Positions 1-7,432 of a stretch of 33,149 nucleotides of DNA are shown piece after piece; the first letter of the stretch is position 1; each line of letters opens with the position of its first letter. The notes beneath the pieces were generated by a model. It made no database searches, was not told the DNA's origin, and saw only the letters and a program-made list of their open reading frames with translations. The DNA lies in assembly GCA_938034705.1 (NCBI GenBank), contig CALHMG010000342.1, positions 1 through 33,149 on the forward strand. The letters run 5' to 3'. The DNA comes from an uncultured Gammaproteobacteria bacterium (GTDB lineage Bacteria > Pseudomonadota > Gammaproteobacteria > Arenicellales > CALHMG01). A program made the position numbers and the translations under genes.

Positions 1-464
1 ACGTAGAGCGTCGTTGAGACCTGTATCGGGTGCAGCAGCCAGATGGCAGCCGCGAAAGTCGACGCCAGCAGCCGGTGTCGGGTATCAGCGAGCCTCATCG
101 ATTTGAGCAACACGTTGCTCAAGAGGCCCACGAACAATCCGGCGAGCAGATGAATCAGAATGTTGGTGATCTTGAAAGGCTTCGCCGACGTTGGCCACTC
201 GGTTGCGTTCAGGAAAAACGTCAGCGCCGCGACTGGACGCCCGGTGGGGCCCGCGATCTGTTCGGCGGCGTAGTCCTTCACACGTACCCACAGCGGCAGC
301 TCGGGGTTCATGGCGATCGGGGAAATATTGTGGGCGTCGTCAAGAATGAACGTATCGTCGACACCGGCGCCATAGATGGCGATAACGCCAACCACGACCA
401 GGACCGCCGCGACGAGTCCCGGGCCACACACGCGAAGCCAGCTGTTTATTGTTGATGACGTCAA
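1..464 (-). CDS. Partial polytopic membrane protein, TMTC-like (GT-C type), candidate pilin glycosyltransferase
   Basis: The ORF track misses this frame because it has no early ATG and runs off the left edge. Reading the minus strand from a TTG at 464 gives 154 codons without a stop. The product has an N-terminal membrane segment (LVAAVLVVVGVIAIYG), then ILDDAHNI, GRPVAALTFFLN, KITNILIHLLAGL and WLLHPIQVSTTLY. This series of motifs is what I recall from large bacterial membrane proteins related to TMTC/PMT-type GT-C glycosyltransferases, often carrying TPR repeats at the C-terminus, which is not visible here. It lies directly downstream of pilA on the same strand, so a role in pilin O-glycosylation is an inference. 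The start is uncertain: the next ATG is at 311 but would remove the first membrane segment, and no clear ribosome binding site precedes the TTG. Confidence 0.6.
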   Translation of the reverse strand, partial: MTSSTINSWLRVCGPGLVAAVLVVVGVIAIYGAGVDDTFILDDAHNISPIAMNPELPLWVRVKDYAAEQIAGPTGRPVAALTFFLNATEWPTSAKPFKITNILIHLLAGLFVGLLSNVLLKSMRLADTRHRLLASTFAAAIWLLHPIQVSTTLY

Positions 465-654
465 ATCTGATCAGCGGGTTCTCATACCTGACCCGACTGC
501 CACTCTCGTTTTATATGTCTGTACTGAATATGGTCGAGATGTCGATCCTGCGTCGTCAGCCCGTCGCAAACCCGGCTCGACTGTCTTAAAAAGCGTGGCC
601 TCAAGATGCTGCCGGAGCGGTGCAGAATCGCGCTCGCTGAGTTGACTCCAGACG

Positions 655-688
655 AAAAAAAACCGGACCGCAGAAGCGATCCGGTTTT
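655..688 (-). terminator. Rho-independent terminator of pilA
   Basis: Arms AAAACCGGA (659-667) and TCCGGTTTT (680-688) form a perfect 9-bp stem. On the minus strand the stem is followed by a run of T residues (the A run at 655-662). It lies about 50 bases past the pilA stop and separates pilA from the membrane-protein gene. A second hairpin without a T run, GCCCtGGCT/AGCCcGGGC at 696-719, sits between the stop codon and the terminator. Confidence 0.75.
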
Positions 689-740
689 CGCGTTTGCCCT
701 GGCTCCGGAGAGCCCGGGCAAAGCGGCTTGAAACAAGCTC

Positions 741-1163
741 TTAGTTACGGCAGTTGCTAGGTACGTAAGCAGCTTTCATGTTGGCGCCTTTCAGACATGC
801 CCAGGTTACTGATCCTGCGCCGCCGGTGCCGGTGAAAGTGATTGTCTCACCGTCAGCTGCGCTGTTAGTGCCTTGGTAAGTTACCGTGATTACGTTACTT
901 ACGAGTGCAACACTAGCTACGTAGTCTGAAGTGATCGTTGCAGCAAGGCCAGCAGCAGCGTTGTCGTCAGGCCATGAGCCGTCGTCCTGGAAGCTCTCTG
1001 AAGCAGCAAGCTTTGCAGAAGCAACGAGGTTGATACCTTCAGTCACTTTGGCGCGAACCGTGTAGTCCTGGTATGCAGGAATAGCGATGGCAGCCAGAAT
1101 TCCGATGATCGCAATAACGATCATGAGTTCGATAAGTGTAAAACCCTTTTGTACGCTTTTCAT
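741..1163 (-). CDS. pilA: Type IV pilus major pilin
   Basis: This encodes a 140-residue type IVa pilin. A seven-residue leader, MKSVQKG, is followed by [18 protein letters not shown], the prepilin peptidase site and N-terminal hydrophobic helix, with Glu5 of the mature protein present. Two cysteines near the C-terminus (TWACLKG and PSNCRN) fit the usual D-region disulfide. The track ORF begins 28 codons earlier, but those codons are translated leader repeats. The start at 1163 gives a normal class III leader and has GGGAGAG a few bases upstream. The subunit would be exported, cleaved and N-methylated by PilD, and polymerised into pili. Transcription is probably PilSR- and sigma-54-dependent, given the promoter upstream and the linked pilS-pilR genes. 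Confidence 0.95.
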   Translation of the reverse strand: MKSVQKGFTLIELMIVIAIIGILAAIAIPAYQDYTVRAKVTEGINLVASAKLAASESFQDDGSWPDDNAAAGLAATITSDYVASVALVSNVITVTYQGTNSAADGETITFTGTGGAGSVTWACLKGANMKAAYVPSNCRN

Positions 1164-1178
1164 TTTTAATCTCTCCCA

Positions 1179-1235
1179 GTTGAGATAAATGTCGTTGAGA
1201 TAAATAGAGTTGAGATAAATAAAGTTGATAAAAAA
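1179..1235 (-). repeat. 15-bp tandem repeat in the pilA leader
   Basis: On the plus strand GTTGAGATAAAT occurs exactly at 1179-1190, 1194-1205 and 1209-1220, with a degenerate fourth copy starting at 1224. The period is 15 bp with variable three-base spacers. In the transcript direction the unit is ATTTATCTCAAC. The array ends about 15 bases before the pilA start codon, next to the ribosome binding site, so it lies in the untranslated leader. The function is unknown. Confidence 0.9.
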
Positions 1236-1359
1236 TAAGTTGGTCACCGATCCTTGGTGAGACGCGAGAGGCGTTGTCCTTCAGTCACCCCCGTGAAAGT
1301 CTGTTCGACGTCAGCCTGACTTTGATCCAGCTGTGTCTGTCGTCTTCGCTATTAGGCTT

Positions 1360-1375
1360 AGCACAGGGCGTGCCA
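1360..1375 (-). promoter_or_regulatory. Sigma-54 (-24/-12) promoter of pilA
   Basis: The minus strand reads TGGCACgccctgTGCT. This matches the sigma-54 consensus TGGCAC-N5-TTGC with one mismatch and correct GG-to-GC spacing. It predicts a start of transcription near 1350 and a leader of roughly 185 bases. The enhancer-binding protein gene pilR is the adjacent gene, which supports the assignment. Confidence 0.75.
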
Positions 1376-1480
1376 GTTTCCAGACCTGCGGACTGGAAAT
1401 TCATTTTTTGCCGAGAAACACAGGCTGAAAAAATTTTGCGTAGCGCGGTGTAACGTTTGGCGACATCGGTAGAACGGCCG

Positions 1481-1525
1481 ACAACTGACGTCTTGCGTCA
1501 CTTGTTGCCGCTGGATGTCAGTTGT
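1481..1525. repeat. 12-bp inverted repeat upstream of the pilA promoter
   Basis: ACAACTGACGTC (1481-1492) and GATGTCAGTTGT (1514-1525) are inverted copies with one mismatch and a 21-base spacer. No T run follows, so it is a poor terminator. It lies about 110-150 bp upstream of the sigma-54 promoter, a plausible distance for an enhancer or activator site, or for a 3' structure of pilR. Several further TGACGTCA-like half-sites follow. Apart from this repeat, the pilA promoter and the leader repeat, I see nothing else in the 446-bp gap 1164-1609. Confidence 0.5.
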
Positions 1526-1609
1526 GACCGACGCATGACGTCACGAGTCATCACCAGCAAACGCATTCCTGGGAATAAAACCTACGACGAAGACGTCGTC
1601 ACACGATCT

Positions 1610-3022
1610 TTACTGCAGATCAAGCTTTTCCAGCTTGTAGCGCAGCGCTCTGAACGTGATTCCGAGCAGCTTGGCCGCTCTTGTTTTGTTGCCGCCGGTT
1701 TCTCCCAGCGCTTTGTTGATCGCGTCGCTCTCAAGACGATCGATGTAATCGTCGAGCGTTTCAGAACCCGGGATAAATTCCTGCACCTGTGAAGTCGGCC
1801 CGGCCTTCGCAGCCAACTCAGGCGCTTGCGTGTCGGTTACCTCGTTCGTCGCGGCTCCAGGAGCAAAGGGTCGACTCGCTCCGGGCAGGATCAGTTCGAC
1901 AGGACTTATATAAAGGCCGTCGCACAGTGTCAGCGATCGCTCGAGAATATTCTCCAGCTCCCGCACGTTCCCCGGGAAACCGTAGCCCCTTAATATGTCC
2001 AGCGTTTCAGGTGTCAGTTCGGCGGGTTCGCGCGATGTTCGCGCGCAAAGCTTTGCCAGCATGTGTTCTGCGAGGACCTTTATGTCCTCTGGCCGATCGC
2101 GAAGAGGCGGAATATTCACTTCAATCACGTTGAGGCGATAAAAGAGGTCCTGACGGAACTCACCGGACTCGACCAGCGCGGCGACATCTTTATGGGTGGC
2201 TGAGAGAATGCGGACGTCGACAGGCTGTTCATCCCGAGCACCAACGGCGCGAACAGCCTTTTCCTGAATGGCGCGCAGGAGTTTTACCTGCATGCCAAGC
2301 GGCAGATCGGCGACTTCGTCAAGAAACAGCGTGCCGCCGTGGGCCGCCTGGAAGAGGCCCTGTTTGTCTGACGTTGCGCCGGTAAAGCTGCCGCGTTTGT
2401 GACCGAAAAACTCGCTCTCCATCAGTTCGGCCGGTATCGCGCCACAGTTCACGGGTATAAAGCCGGCTTCGCTGCGCGGTCCCTGCTCATGAATAAGACG
2501 TGCGACCAGCTCTTTACCGGTGCCGGATTCGCCACCGATGAAGACCGGTGCCTGACTGCGAGAGAGCCGGGTAATGATCTGTCGCAGCTGCTCGATGGAA
2601 TCCGAGTCCCCGAGCAGCTTGAGGCTGGTCTGCGGTGGCTCTGACGATGTTGGCAGAACCTTAAGCGCGGTGGATACCAGCGCCCGCAAATCCTCAAGCC
2701 GAACCGGCTTGGCCACGAAATCAAAGGCCCCGGCTTTGAGCGCTTCCACGGCGAGGTTTACGCTGCCGTGGGCGGTGATCACGGCAACCGGCAGATCAGG
2801 TTGGGTATTCTGTATGTGTTCAACGAGCTTGATGCCGTCACCATCCGGAAGCTGCATGTCGGTGAGACACAGATCAAATTGCTTTTCTGCCAGGGCCTGA
2901 TGCGCTTCGGCGACATTGGCCGCACAGACGCTCTCGAGATCCATTCGTCCCAGCGTGACCTCGACCAGTTCACGAATATCCGGCTCGTCATCCACGACGA
3001 GAACTGTAGGTTTGCTACTCAC
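1610..3022 (-). CDS. pilR: Sigma-54-dependent response regulator PilR
   Basis: This is a 470-residue NtrC-family activator of pilin transcription. The receiver domain (about 1-120) has the acidic pair VVDDEPD and phosphoacceptor Asp55 in LTDMQLPDGDG. The AAA+ domain has Walker A GESGTGKE (164-171) and the sigma-54 contact loop GSFTGA (211-216). A Fis-type helix-turn-helix closes the protein (NKTRAAKLLGITFRALRYKL). Its ATG overlaps the pilS stop by four bases (ATGA), so the two are translationally coupled. The gene order pilS-pilR-pilA on one strand and the -24/-12 promoter before pilA support PilR over other NtrC-family regulators. Confidence 0.93.
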   Translation of the reverse strand: MSSKPTVLVVDDEPDIRELVEVTLGRMDLESVCAANVAEAHQALAEKQFDLCLTDMQLPDGDGIKLVEHIQNTQPDLPVAVITAHGSVNLAVEALKAGAFDFVAKPVRLEDLRALVSTALKVLPTSSEPPQTSLKLLGDSDSIEQLRQIITRLSRSQAPVFIGGESGTGKELVARLIHEQGPRSEAGFIPVNCGAIPAELMESEFFGHKRGSFTGATSDKQGLFQAAHGGTLFLDEVADLPLGMQVKLLRAIQEKAVRAVGARDEQPVDVRILSATHKDVAALVESGEFRQDLFYRLNVIEVNIPPLRDRPEDIKVLAEHMLAKLCARTSREPAELTPETLDILRGYGFPGNVRELENILERSLTLCDGLYISPVELILPGASRPFAPGAATNEVTDTQAPELAAKAGPTSQVQEFIPGSETLDDYIDRLESDAINKALGETGGNKTRAAKLLGITFRALRYKLEKLDLQ

Positions 3023-4773
3023 GCTGCAGTAGGTCCATTGCGGCTGACCTCAAAGGTCACCCTGAAACGACTTCCGATGTGTTCGTCATCAATATAGTTC
3101 AGGCTTGCGCCGTTCGCTTCGCAGAGCTCGCGACATATATAGAGCCCGAGGCCGGTGCCCTGAACATGAGTTGTAAAAAAGGGTTCAAACAGGTGCTGAA
3201 CGGTCTGCTCATCGATACCGCTGCCGCTGTCAACGACGTCAAGCTGAACGCCACCCGATGGCGTGCGACTGATTTCCAGAGTCACAATCGGTTTGTCGAC
3301 AAACGCAGGACTGTGGCGAATGGCGTTGTCGCAGAGGTTGCCAAGAATCTGCTGCAGCTGGGCGGAGTTCATGACGACATCGACAGACTCGCCATCGATA
3401 TCGATCGCCTTCGCCGGGATGCCGTGATCGAGCGTGATCTGCGCGGCGTTTTCTTCACACCACTCAAGCAGATCAAATGTCTGACGGGTCATCTCTTCGC
3501 GACGACTGAATTGCAGGACTGATTTAATGATGGTGTTTATGCGTGCACTTTGGGTCAGGGTAATGTCGACCAGACGCCGGTCCTGGTCGAGCAGCTGGTC
3601 TGACTCGCTGAGCAGTTCGGCCGCATGTGACAGGGCGGCGAGCGGGTTTCTGATTTCATGGGAGATCGCGGCGGTCAGTCTGCCAAGCGATGCGAGTTTG
3701 ATTTGCTGGGCTTTCTCTTCAGACAGACGAACGCTGTCCAGAAAAACCAGCACTCCTTCGTTTGAGCCGTTTGCCTCGAGAAACCGTGGCACGAATCGCT
3801 CGCCACTGTCGGGTATCTCGATGGCGGTTGTCTCGTCCTGGTTTTTTGACTCGGGCCACTGGGCCGCAGCATCACTCAATGTCTGACTGACCTGATCCAG
3901 ACGAGCGCCAACGCCTGTTCCCTTAATGCCGAGAAGACTGCGTGCTCTTTCGTTCGTAAAGTAGATTCGGTTGTGCTTGTCGGTGATCAACACGCCCGAG
4001 TCGAGCTGTCGCACAATGTGGGCGTTCACACGCGCAAGCGTCATCAGATCCTCCGCTCGCTGATCGGCAAGCTCCTCGGCGGATCTGATCTGTTCTGACA
4101 GGATGGATAAAACGAAGGCCGTCGCAAACAGCGCAACCCCGAGCATCGCAACACCCGGTATTTGCTTTGAGATATCGACGCCGAGCAACGTCTGGCCGAA
4201 GGTTTCGAAAAACACCGCAACCGTGGCGAGGCCGGCGAACGCGATCGTTGTTTTTCCCGGCAGCACAACGCCTGCCGCTGCGATCGACACCAGCAGCAAC
4301 AGTCCGAGTCCGCTGGACACACCGCCGCTTGAATACATCAGCAGCGTGATCAACGCGATATCGCACGAGATTTGCAGACACGCCTGGATGCGAAACGACG
4401 GAACGCCTTGCGTGATGGTGATCATGTTGAACATGCTCAACCCGGCCAGCAGCAGCGATCCGACAAAAAACAAAGTCGGCGAATGCGAGCCGAATTCAGC
4501 AATACGTGCGTTCGCCAGACTCAGCGCGAGCAGTCCAACACCGAGTACCAGTCGATACAGATTAAAGTGATAGAGCGCACGCCAGAGACTGGCGCCCACG
4601 GCTCGCCCGGACTCGGTCGTCACGGCGGTCAGCGCACCGTGGGTGTCGGCGGCATCGATCTCGTCGTCTACCAGGCGGTCGGCGAGCTCCGGTAAATCGG
4701 CATGCCACAGGCCGTCGTCCGCAGATCCTGCGGCGACACCAAGGTCTCTTCTGACAGCGTGTGCATTACTCAT
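3019..4773 (-). CDS. pilS: Membrane sensor histidine kinase PilS
   Basis: This is a 584-residue kinase that phosphorylates PilR. A hydrophilic N-terminal extension of about 65 residues precedes roughly six membrane segments (about 68-230), the PilS-type sensor. A PAS-like region follows (about 245-350, GVLITDKHNRIYFTNERA), then the HisKA H box AAISHEIRNPLAAL with His372 and a HATPase domain with the N box (LGNLCDNAIRHS), DVVDSGSGID and GTGLGLYICRE. In pseudomonads PilS senses membrane-embedded pilin through its transmembrane part; the same is inferred here. comF ends 52 bases upstream on the same strand, so co-transcription with comF is possible. Confidence 0.92.
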   Translation of the reverse strand: MSNAHAVRRDLGVAAGSADDGLWHADLPELADRLVDDEIDAADTHGALTAVTTESGRAVGASLWRALYHFNLYRLVLGVGLLALSLANARIAEFGSHSPTLFFVGSLLLAGLSMFNMITITQGVPSFRIQACLQISCDIALITLLMYSSGGVSSGLGLLLLVSIAAAGVVLPGKTTIAFAGLATVAVFFETFGQTLLGVDISKQIPGVAMLGVALFATAFVLSILSEQIRSAEELADQRAEDLMTLARVNAHIVRQLDSGVLITDKHNRIYFTNERARSLLGIKGTGVGARLDQVSQTLSDAAAQWPESKNQDETTAIEIPDSGERFVPRFLEANGSNEGVLVFLDSVRLSEEKAQQIKLASLGRLTAAISHEIRNPLAALSHAAELLSESDQLLDQDRRLVDITLTQSARINTIIKSVLQFSRREEMTRQTFDLLEWCEENAAQITLDHGIPAKAIDIDGESVDVVMNSAQLQQILGNLCDNAIRHSPAFVDKPIVTLEISRTPSGGVQLDVVDSGSGIDEQTVQHLFEPFFTTHVQGTGLGLYICRELCEANGASLNYIDDEHIGSRFRVTFEVSRNGPTAA

Positions 4774-4825
4774 AAATTCGGCCTGTTTTCTGAGTCTAGT
4801 CAGGGGTTTGGGCGGTTCAGGCTGT

Positions 4826-5533
4826 TCATCGGATGACAGCGTGGGCCAGCGCCCAGACCTGAAACCGGCGGGCGCCGCGCCGACCCAGCGCGGTCATGAG
4901 GGCGCCGGTGGTGGCCCCCGACGTGATGACGTCATCGATAATCGCCACGTGAGGCGGGATCGACCGCTCGACGCTAAAGGCACCGGCGACGTTGCGGGCG
5001 CGCGCTTTCGTGTCCAGTCCGGTTTGCGGGCCAAGCCAGGTGTTTCTCTGTATATTATTGATTAATATAGGTAATTTTTTGGCGATCTGTAGGCGTTTGG
5101 CGATTTCCGTGGCCTGATTGAAACCGCGCTCGCGCAGCCGGCGTGGGTGCAGGGGCACCGGGACCATGGCATCAGGATTTGGATGAGATGTCACCACTCG
5201 CGCGAGTTCGTCGGCGAGCCCGGCGCCCACATCCAGGCGGCCTCTGAATTTAAAGTCCTTGATCAGGTTCTGCACCGGCGGCCGGTAGCTGAACGCGAAG
5301 ACCACGGTCATCGCGGGCGAATGTTGCGCGGACAGACCGCCGATCGCCGATTGACCGTCTGTCGATTCAGCGCGGCAGGTGTGGCTCGACCGTTCACGAT
5401 CCCCGGGAGCCACAAGGCGTTCGCGGCACAGGTCGCACACCCCCGCAGGCCTTTGATCGCCCGTCGTTGTCAGCGCGACCTCGCAGATCAGGCAAAGACG
5501 CGGGGCGACGATTTGAACAATTGAGCGAAGCAT
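4826..5533 (-). CDS. comF: ComF family protein (phosphoribosyltransferase-like, DNA uptake)
   Basis: This 235-residue protein has an N-terminal zinc-finger pattern (Cys14, Cys17, Cys33, Cys36) and a phosphoribosyltransferase fold whose PRPP-binding signature is VAIIDDVITSGATTGAL (about 196-212). The segment VPVPLHPRRLRERGFNQA (about 124-141) is the ComF family signature. ComF/GntX proteins are cytoplasmic and are needed for natural transformation in several bacteria. Its position next to pilSR fits a competence/pilus theme, but the gene is also commonly found beside biotin genes, as it is here with bioC. The start ATG has GAGGG seven bases upstream, inside a duplicated leader segment. Confidence 0.88.
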   Translation of the reverse strand: MLRSIVQIVAPRLCLICEVALTTTGDQRPAGVCDLCRERLVAPGDRERSSHTCRAESTDGQSAIGGLSAQHSPAMTVVFAFSYRPPVQNLIKDFKFRGRLDVGAGLADELARVVTSHPNPDAMVPVPLHPRRLRERGFNQATEIAKRLQIAKKLPILINNIQRNTWLGPQTGLDTKARARNVAGAFSVERSIPPHVAIIDDVITSGATTGALMTALGRRGARRFQVWALAHAVIR

Positions 5534-5603
5534 TGGTGGCCCTCGTTGGCGGCCCTCTTTTATCGGTCCACGGTTTATCGGTCCTTGGTTAATCCGCCCC
5601 TGG
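5533..5603 (-). repeat. Two short tandem repeats in the comF leader
   Basis: TTGGTGGCCCTC (5533-5544) and TTGGCGGCCCTC (5546-5557) are copies with a 13-bp period; each contains, on the minus strand, a GAGGG ribosome-binding-like core. Directly upstream, TTTATCGGTCCACGG, TTTATCGGTCCTTGG and TTAATCCGCCCCTGG run in tandem with a 15-bp period (5559-5603), the third being degenerate. The whole 5' region of comF is therefore built from short repeats. Confidence 0.7.
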
Positions 5604-5711
5604 AGTCTGTCAGCGGCCCGTTTTGCGGTCGGTGGCCCCGCTCACGCACGTGGGCGTGACTTCACTTATGATCTGCGTGTGTTATCAACCGAGGTGGCTT
5701 CAAAGCCTTCC

Positions 5712-6647
5712 ATGACCGCAACCCGGCCGTCGTCCGAACTCGTACAGCTGCGTCATCAGATCTGCCACGCCTTCAGGCGAGCGGCGCCGTCGTTTGAAGA
5801 ACGCTCCGTCATCGCGCCGCTGGCGGCAGAGGAGCTGATAGATCGCCTCGCCGTTGTTCGTAAAACACCCGCGCGCATCCTCGATATCGGGGCGGGTACC
5901 GGTCGTACGACGCGGCAGATTGCACAGCGTTATCCCGACGCCGAGATCATCGCCGTGGATGTCTGCTCAGCGATGTTTGAGCAGTGGCCGCGAGCGCGCA
6001 GGACGCTGTCGAGTCTGTTTGGGCTCGGTCGCCATCACAGTGGGCCGCACCGGGTGGTCGCCGACGCCGCGAATCTGCCGCTTGCCGATGCAAGCATGGA
6101 CTTTGTCGTTTCAAATCTCGCACTGCCGTGCTGTGATCCCGAGCGGTTCATGGCCGAAGTCGCCCGCGTGCTGACCCCGGGCGGAGTGGTCATGTTTACG
6201 ACAGTTGGCCCGGATACGCTGCGTGAACTGGCACAAGCCTGGGAGAGCGCCGGCGAAGCGGCCCGGCTTACGCCGTTTCCCGATATGCACGATCTCGGCG
6301 ACATCATGCTCAAAGCGGGGCTGGCAGATCCGGTGGTCGATATGGATATGCTGACGATCACCCATCGCCATCTTGTTGATCTATGGGCAGATTTACGCGG
6401 AACGGGCAGTCGGTGCCTGCGCCTGGACCGAACCGTGACCCTGACCGGGCGTGGCACCTTCAGGCGGGTTCAGGAGGCTCTGGATGCGCAGCGCGATGAC
6501 GCGGGGCTGCTTCGGACCACCGTCGAACTCGTCCACGGTCATGCCTTTGCCCCCGAGGCACCTGCGGCCCGGATCGATGGATCTGGAGGCAGAACGGAAA
6601 AAAGCGCCCTGAAAGTCCATTTTCAGCCTCAAAAACAGACAGACTGA
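5712..6647 (+). CDS. bioC: Malonyl-ACP O-methyltransferase BioC
   Basis: This is a SAM-dependent methyltransferase that masks malonyl-ACP as the methyl ester to prime pimeloyl synthesis in biotin formation. Seen: motif I ILDIGAGTGRTTRQIAQRYP, then VVADAANLPLADASMDFVVS, SNLALPCCDPERFMAEVARV, LTPGGVVMFTTVGPDTLREL, and the BioC-typical FPDMHDLGDIMLKAGLADPV plus DMDMLTITHRHLVDLW and LTGRGTF. I chose ATG 5712 because AGGTGG lies 12-13 bases upstream and the homologous part starts after it; a GTG at 5679 in frame would add 11 residues. It is divergent from comF and is not followed by bioB, bioF, bioH or bioD, so it stands alone. Confidence 0.88.
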   Translation: MTATRPSSELVQLRHQICHAFRRAAPSFEERSVIAPLAAEELIDRLAVVRKTPARILDIGAGTGRTTRQIAQRYPDAEIIAVDVCSAMFEQWPRARRTLSSLFGLGRHHSGPHRVVADAANLPLADASMDFVVSNLALPCCDPERFMAEVARVLTPGGVVMFTTVGPDTLRELAQAWESAGEAARLTPFPDMHDLGDIMLKAGLADPVVDMDMLTITHRHLVDLWADLRGTGSRCLRLDRTVTLTGRGTFRRVQEALDAQRDDAGLLRTTVELVHGHAFAPEAPAARIDGSGGRTEKSALKVHFQPQKQTD

Positions 6648-6685
6648 CGGTTCAACTAACGCTACAGGACCGGGCCGAAAACCCC

Positions 6686-6691
6686 TATAAT
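6686..6691 (+). promoter_or_regulatory. Possible -10 element upstream of the DUF2244/cta cluster
   Basis: A perfect TATAAT lies about 98 bases before the DUF2244 start and 39 bases after the bioC stop. I see no good -35 hexamer at 16-18 bases, so this is a weak call for a promoter of the oxidase cluster. Confidence 0.3.
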
Positions 6692-6788
6692 TCGCCCATC
6701 CGACGCGGCCCCCATTGATGATCGATGGCGTTGTCGTCTGCGTACTCTTAACGAGCGCTTTAGCCACAGGTTTGCTGACAGTTTTGCG

Positions 6789-7373
6789 ATGAGTCCTGAC
6801 TTCGAAAATCAGACCGTTCACGACGGCGCAGCCGGGCGTGCAACGACGATTACCGGCACCGCGATTGAAGATGCGGTTGACGGGTTTCGCGTGCTCATTC
6901 GCCCGAATCGGTCGCTGACGCCGATTTCGATGCTGATGTTCATGGGCGGCTTTTCAATTCTGACGCTGTCGATTGCCATCGTGTTCGTCATGCAGGGGTA
7001 CTGGCTGGTTCTGCCATTCGCAGGTCTGGAGATTCTGTTTGTCGCGTTTGCATTCTGGTACGTCAATCGCAAGGGCGAAGACTACGACCTCGTCGCGGTC
7101 GACAATGACAGCGTCAGCATTACCCAGCGCGTCGACGGCCAGGAGCGCAGCTATGAATTCGATCGGCACTGGGCTCGCGTGTCACTGACGCCCGGCGAAC
7201 GCCGCATGCATTCGTGCAGGCTGTACATCGGTTCTCATGGCAAAAATGTCGAGATCGCGCGCGCGCTGCCCGAAGAAGGGCGCGAGGAGCTGCGCCGACA
7301 GTTGAACACCGTGCTGAACAAGCACTACACACCCCGGGCGGATTCAAACCTGCCTGCGTCGAATACCGTGTGA
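6789..7373 (+). CDS. DUF2244 family membrane protein
   Basis: This 194-residue protein has two adjacent membrane segments (about 50-95: SMLMFMGGFSILTLSIAIVF and YWLVLPFAGLEILFVAFAFW) and a soluble C-terminal part. The motif RPNRSLTP before the first segment is typical of DUF2244, a family I know as a neighbour of cytochrome c oxidase genes in alpha- and gammaproteobacteria. It begins the plus-strand oxidase cluster, 59 bases before ctaC. The function is unknown; a role in oxidase assembly or insertion is inferred only from context. No strong ribosome binding site is visible before the ATG. Confidence 0.75.
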   Translation: MSPDFENQTVHDGAAGRATTITGTAIEDAVDGFRVLIRPNRSLTPISMLMFMGGFSILTLSIAIVFVMQGYWLVLPFAGLEILFVAFAFWYVNRKGEDYDLVAVDNDSVSITQRVDGQERSYEFDRHWARVSLTPGERRMHSCRLYIGSHGKNVEIARALPEEGREELRRQLNTVLNKHYTPRADSNLPASNTV

Positions 7374-7432
7374 TCAGAATTCAAAGAACTTTTTAACTTT
7401 AAACATTTAACGCATTACATCGAGCTAACTTC

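Noticed and set aside
30-455. Plus-strand ORF of 141 residues at the left edge
   Set aside because: It is antisense to the membrane-protein frame, which shows helices and family motifs; the plus-strand product is rich in Arg and Gln with no recognisable domain.
1179-1235. CRISPR-like array
   Set aside because: The unit is 12 bp with 3-bp spacers, far too short for a CRISPR repeat or spacer, and no cas genes are present.
1164-1247. N-terminal extension of the pilA ORF ([17 protein letters not shown])
   Set aside because: It is leader repeat translated by chance; pilins have short leaders, and GGGAGAG sits before ATG 1163.
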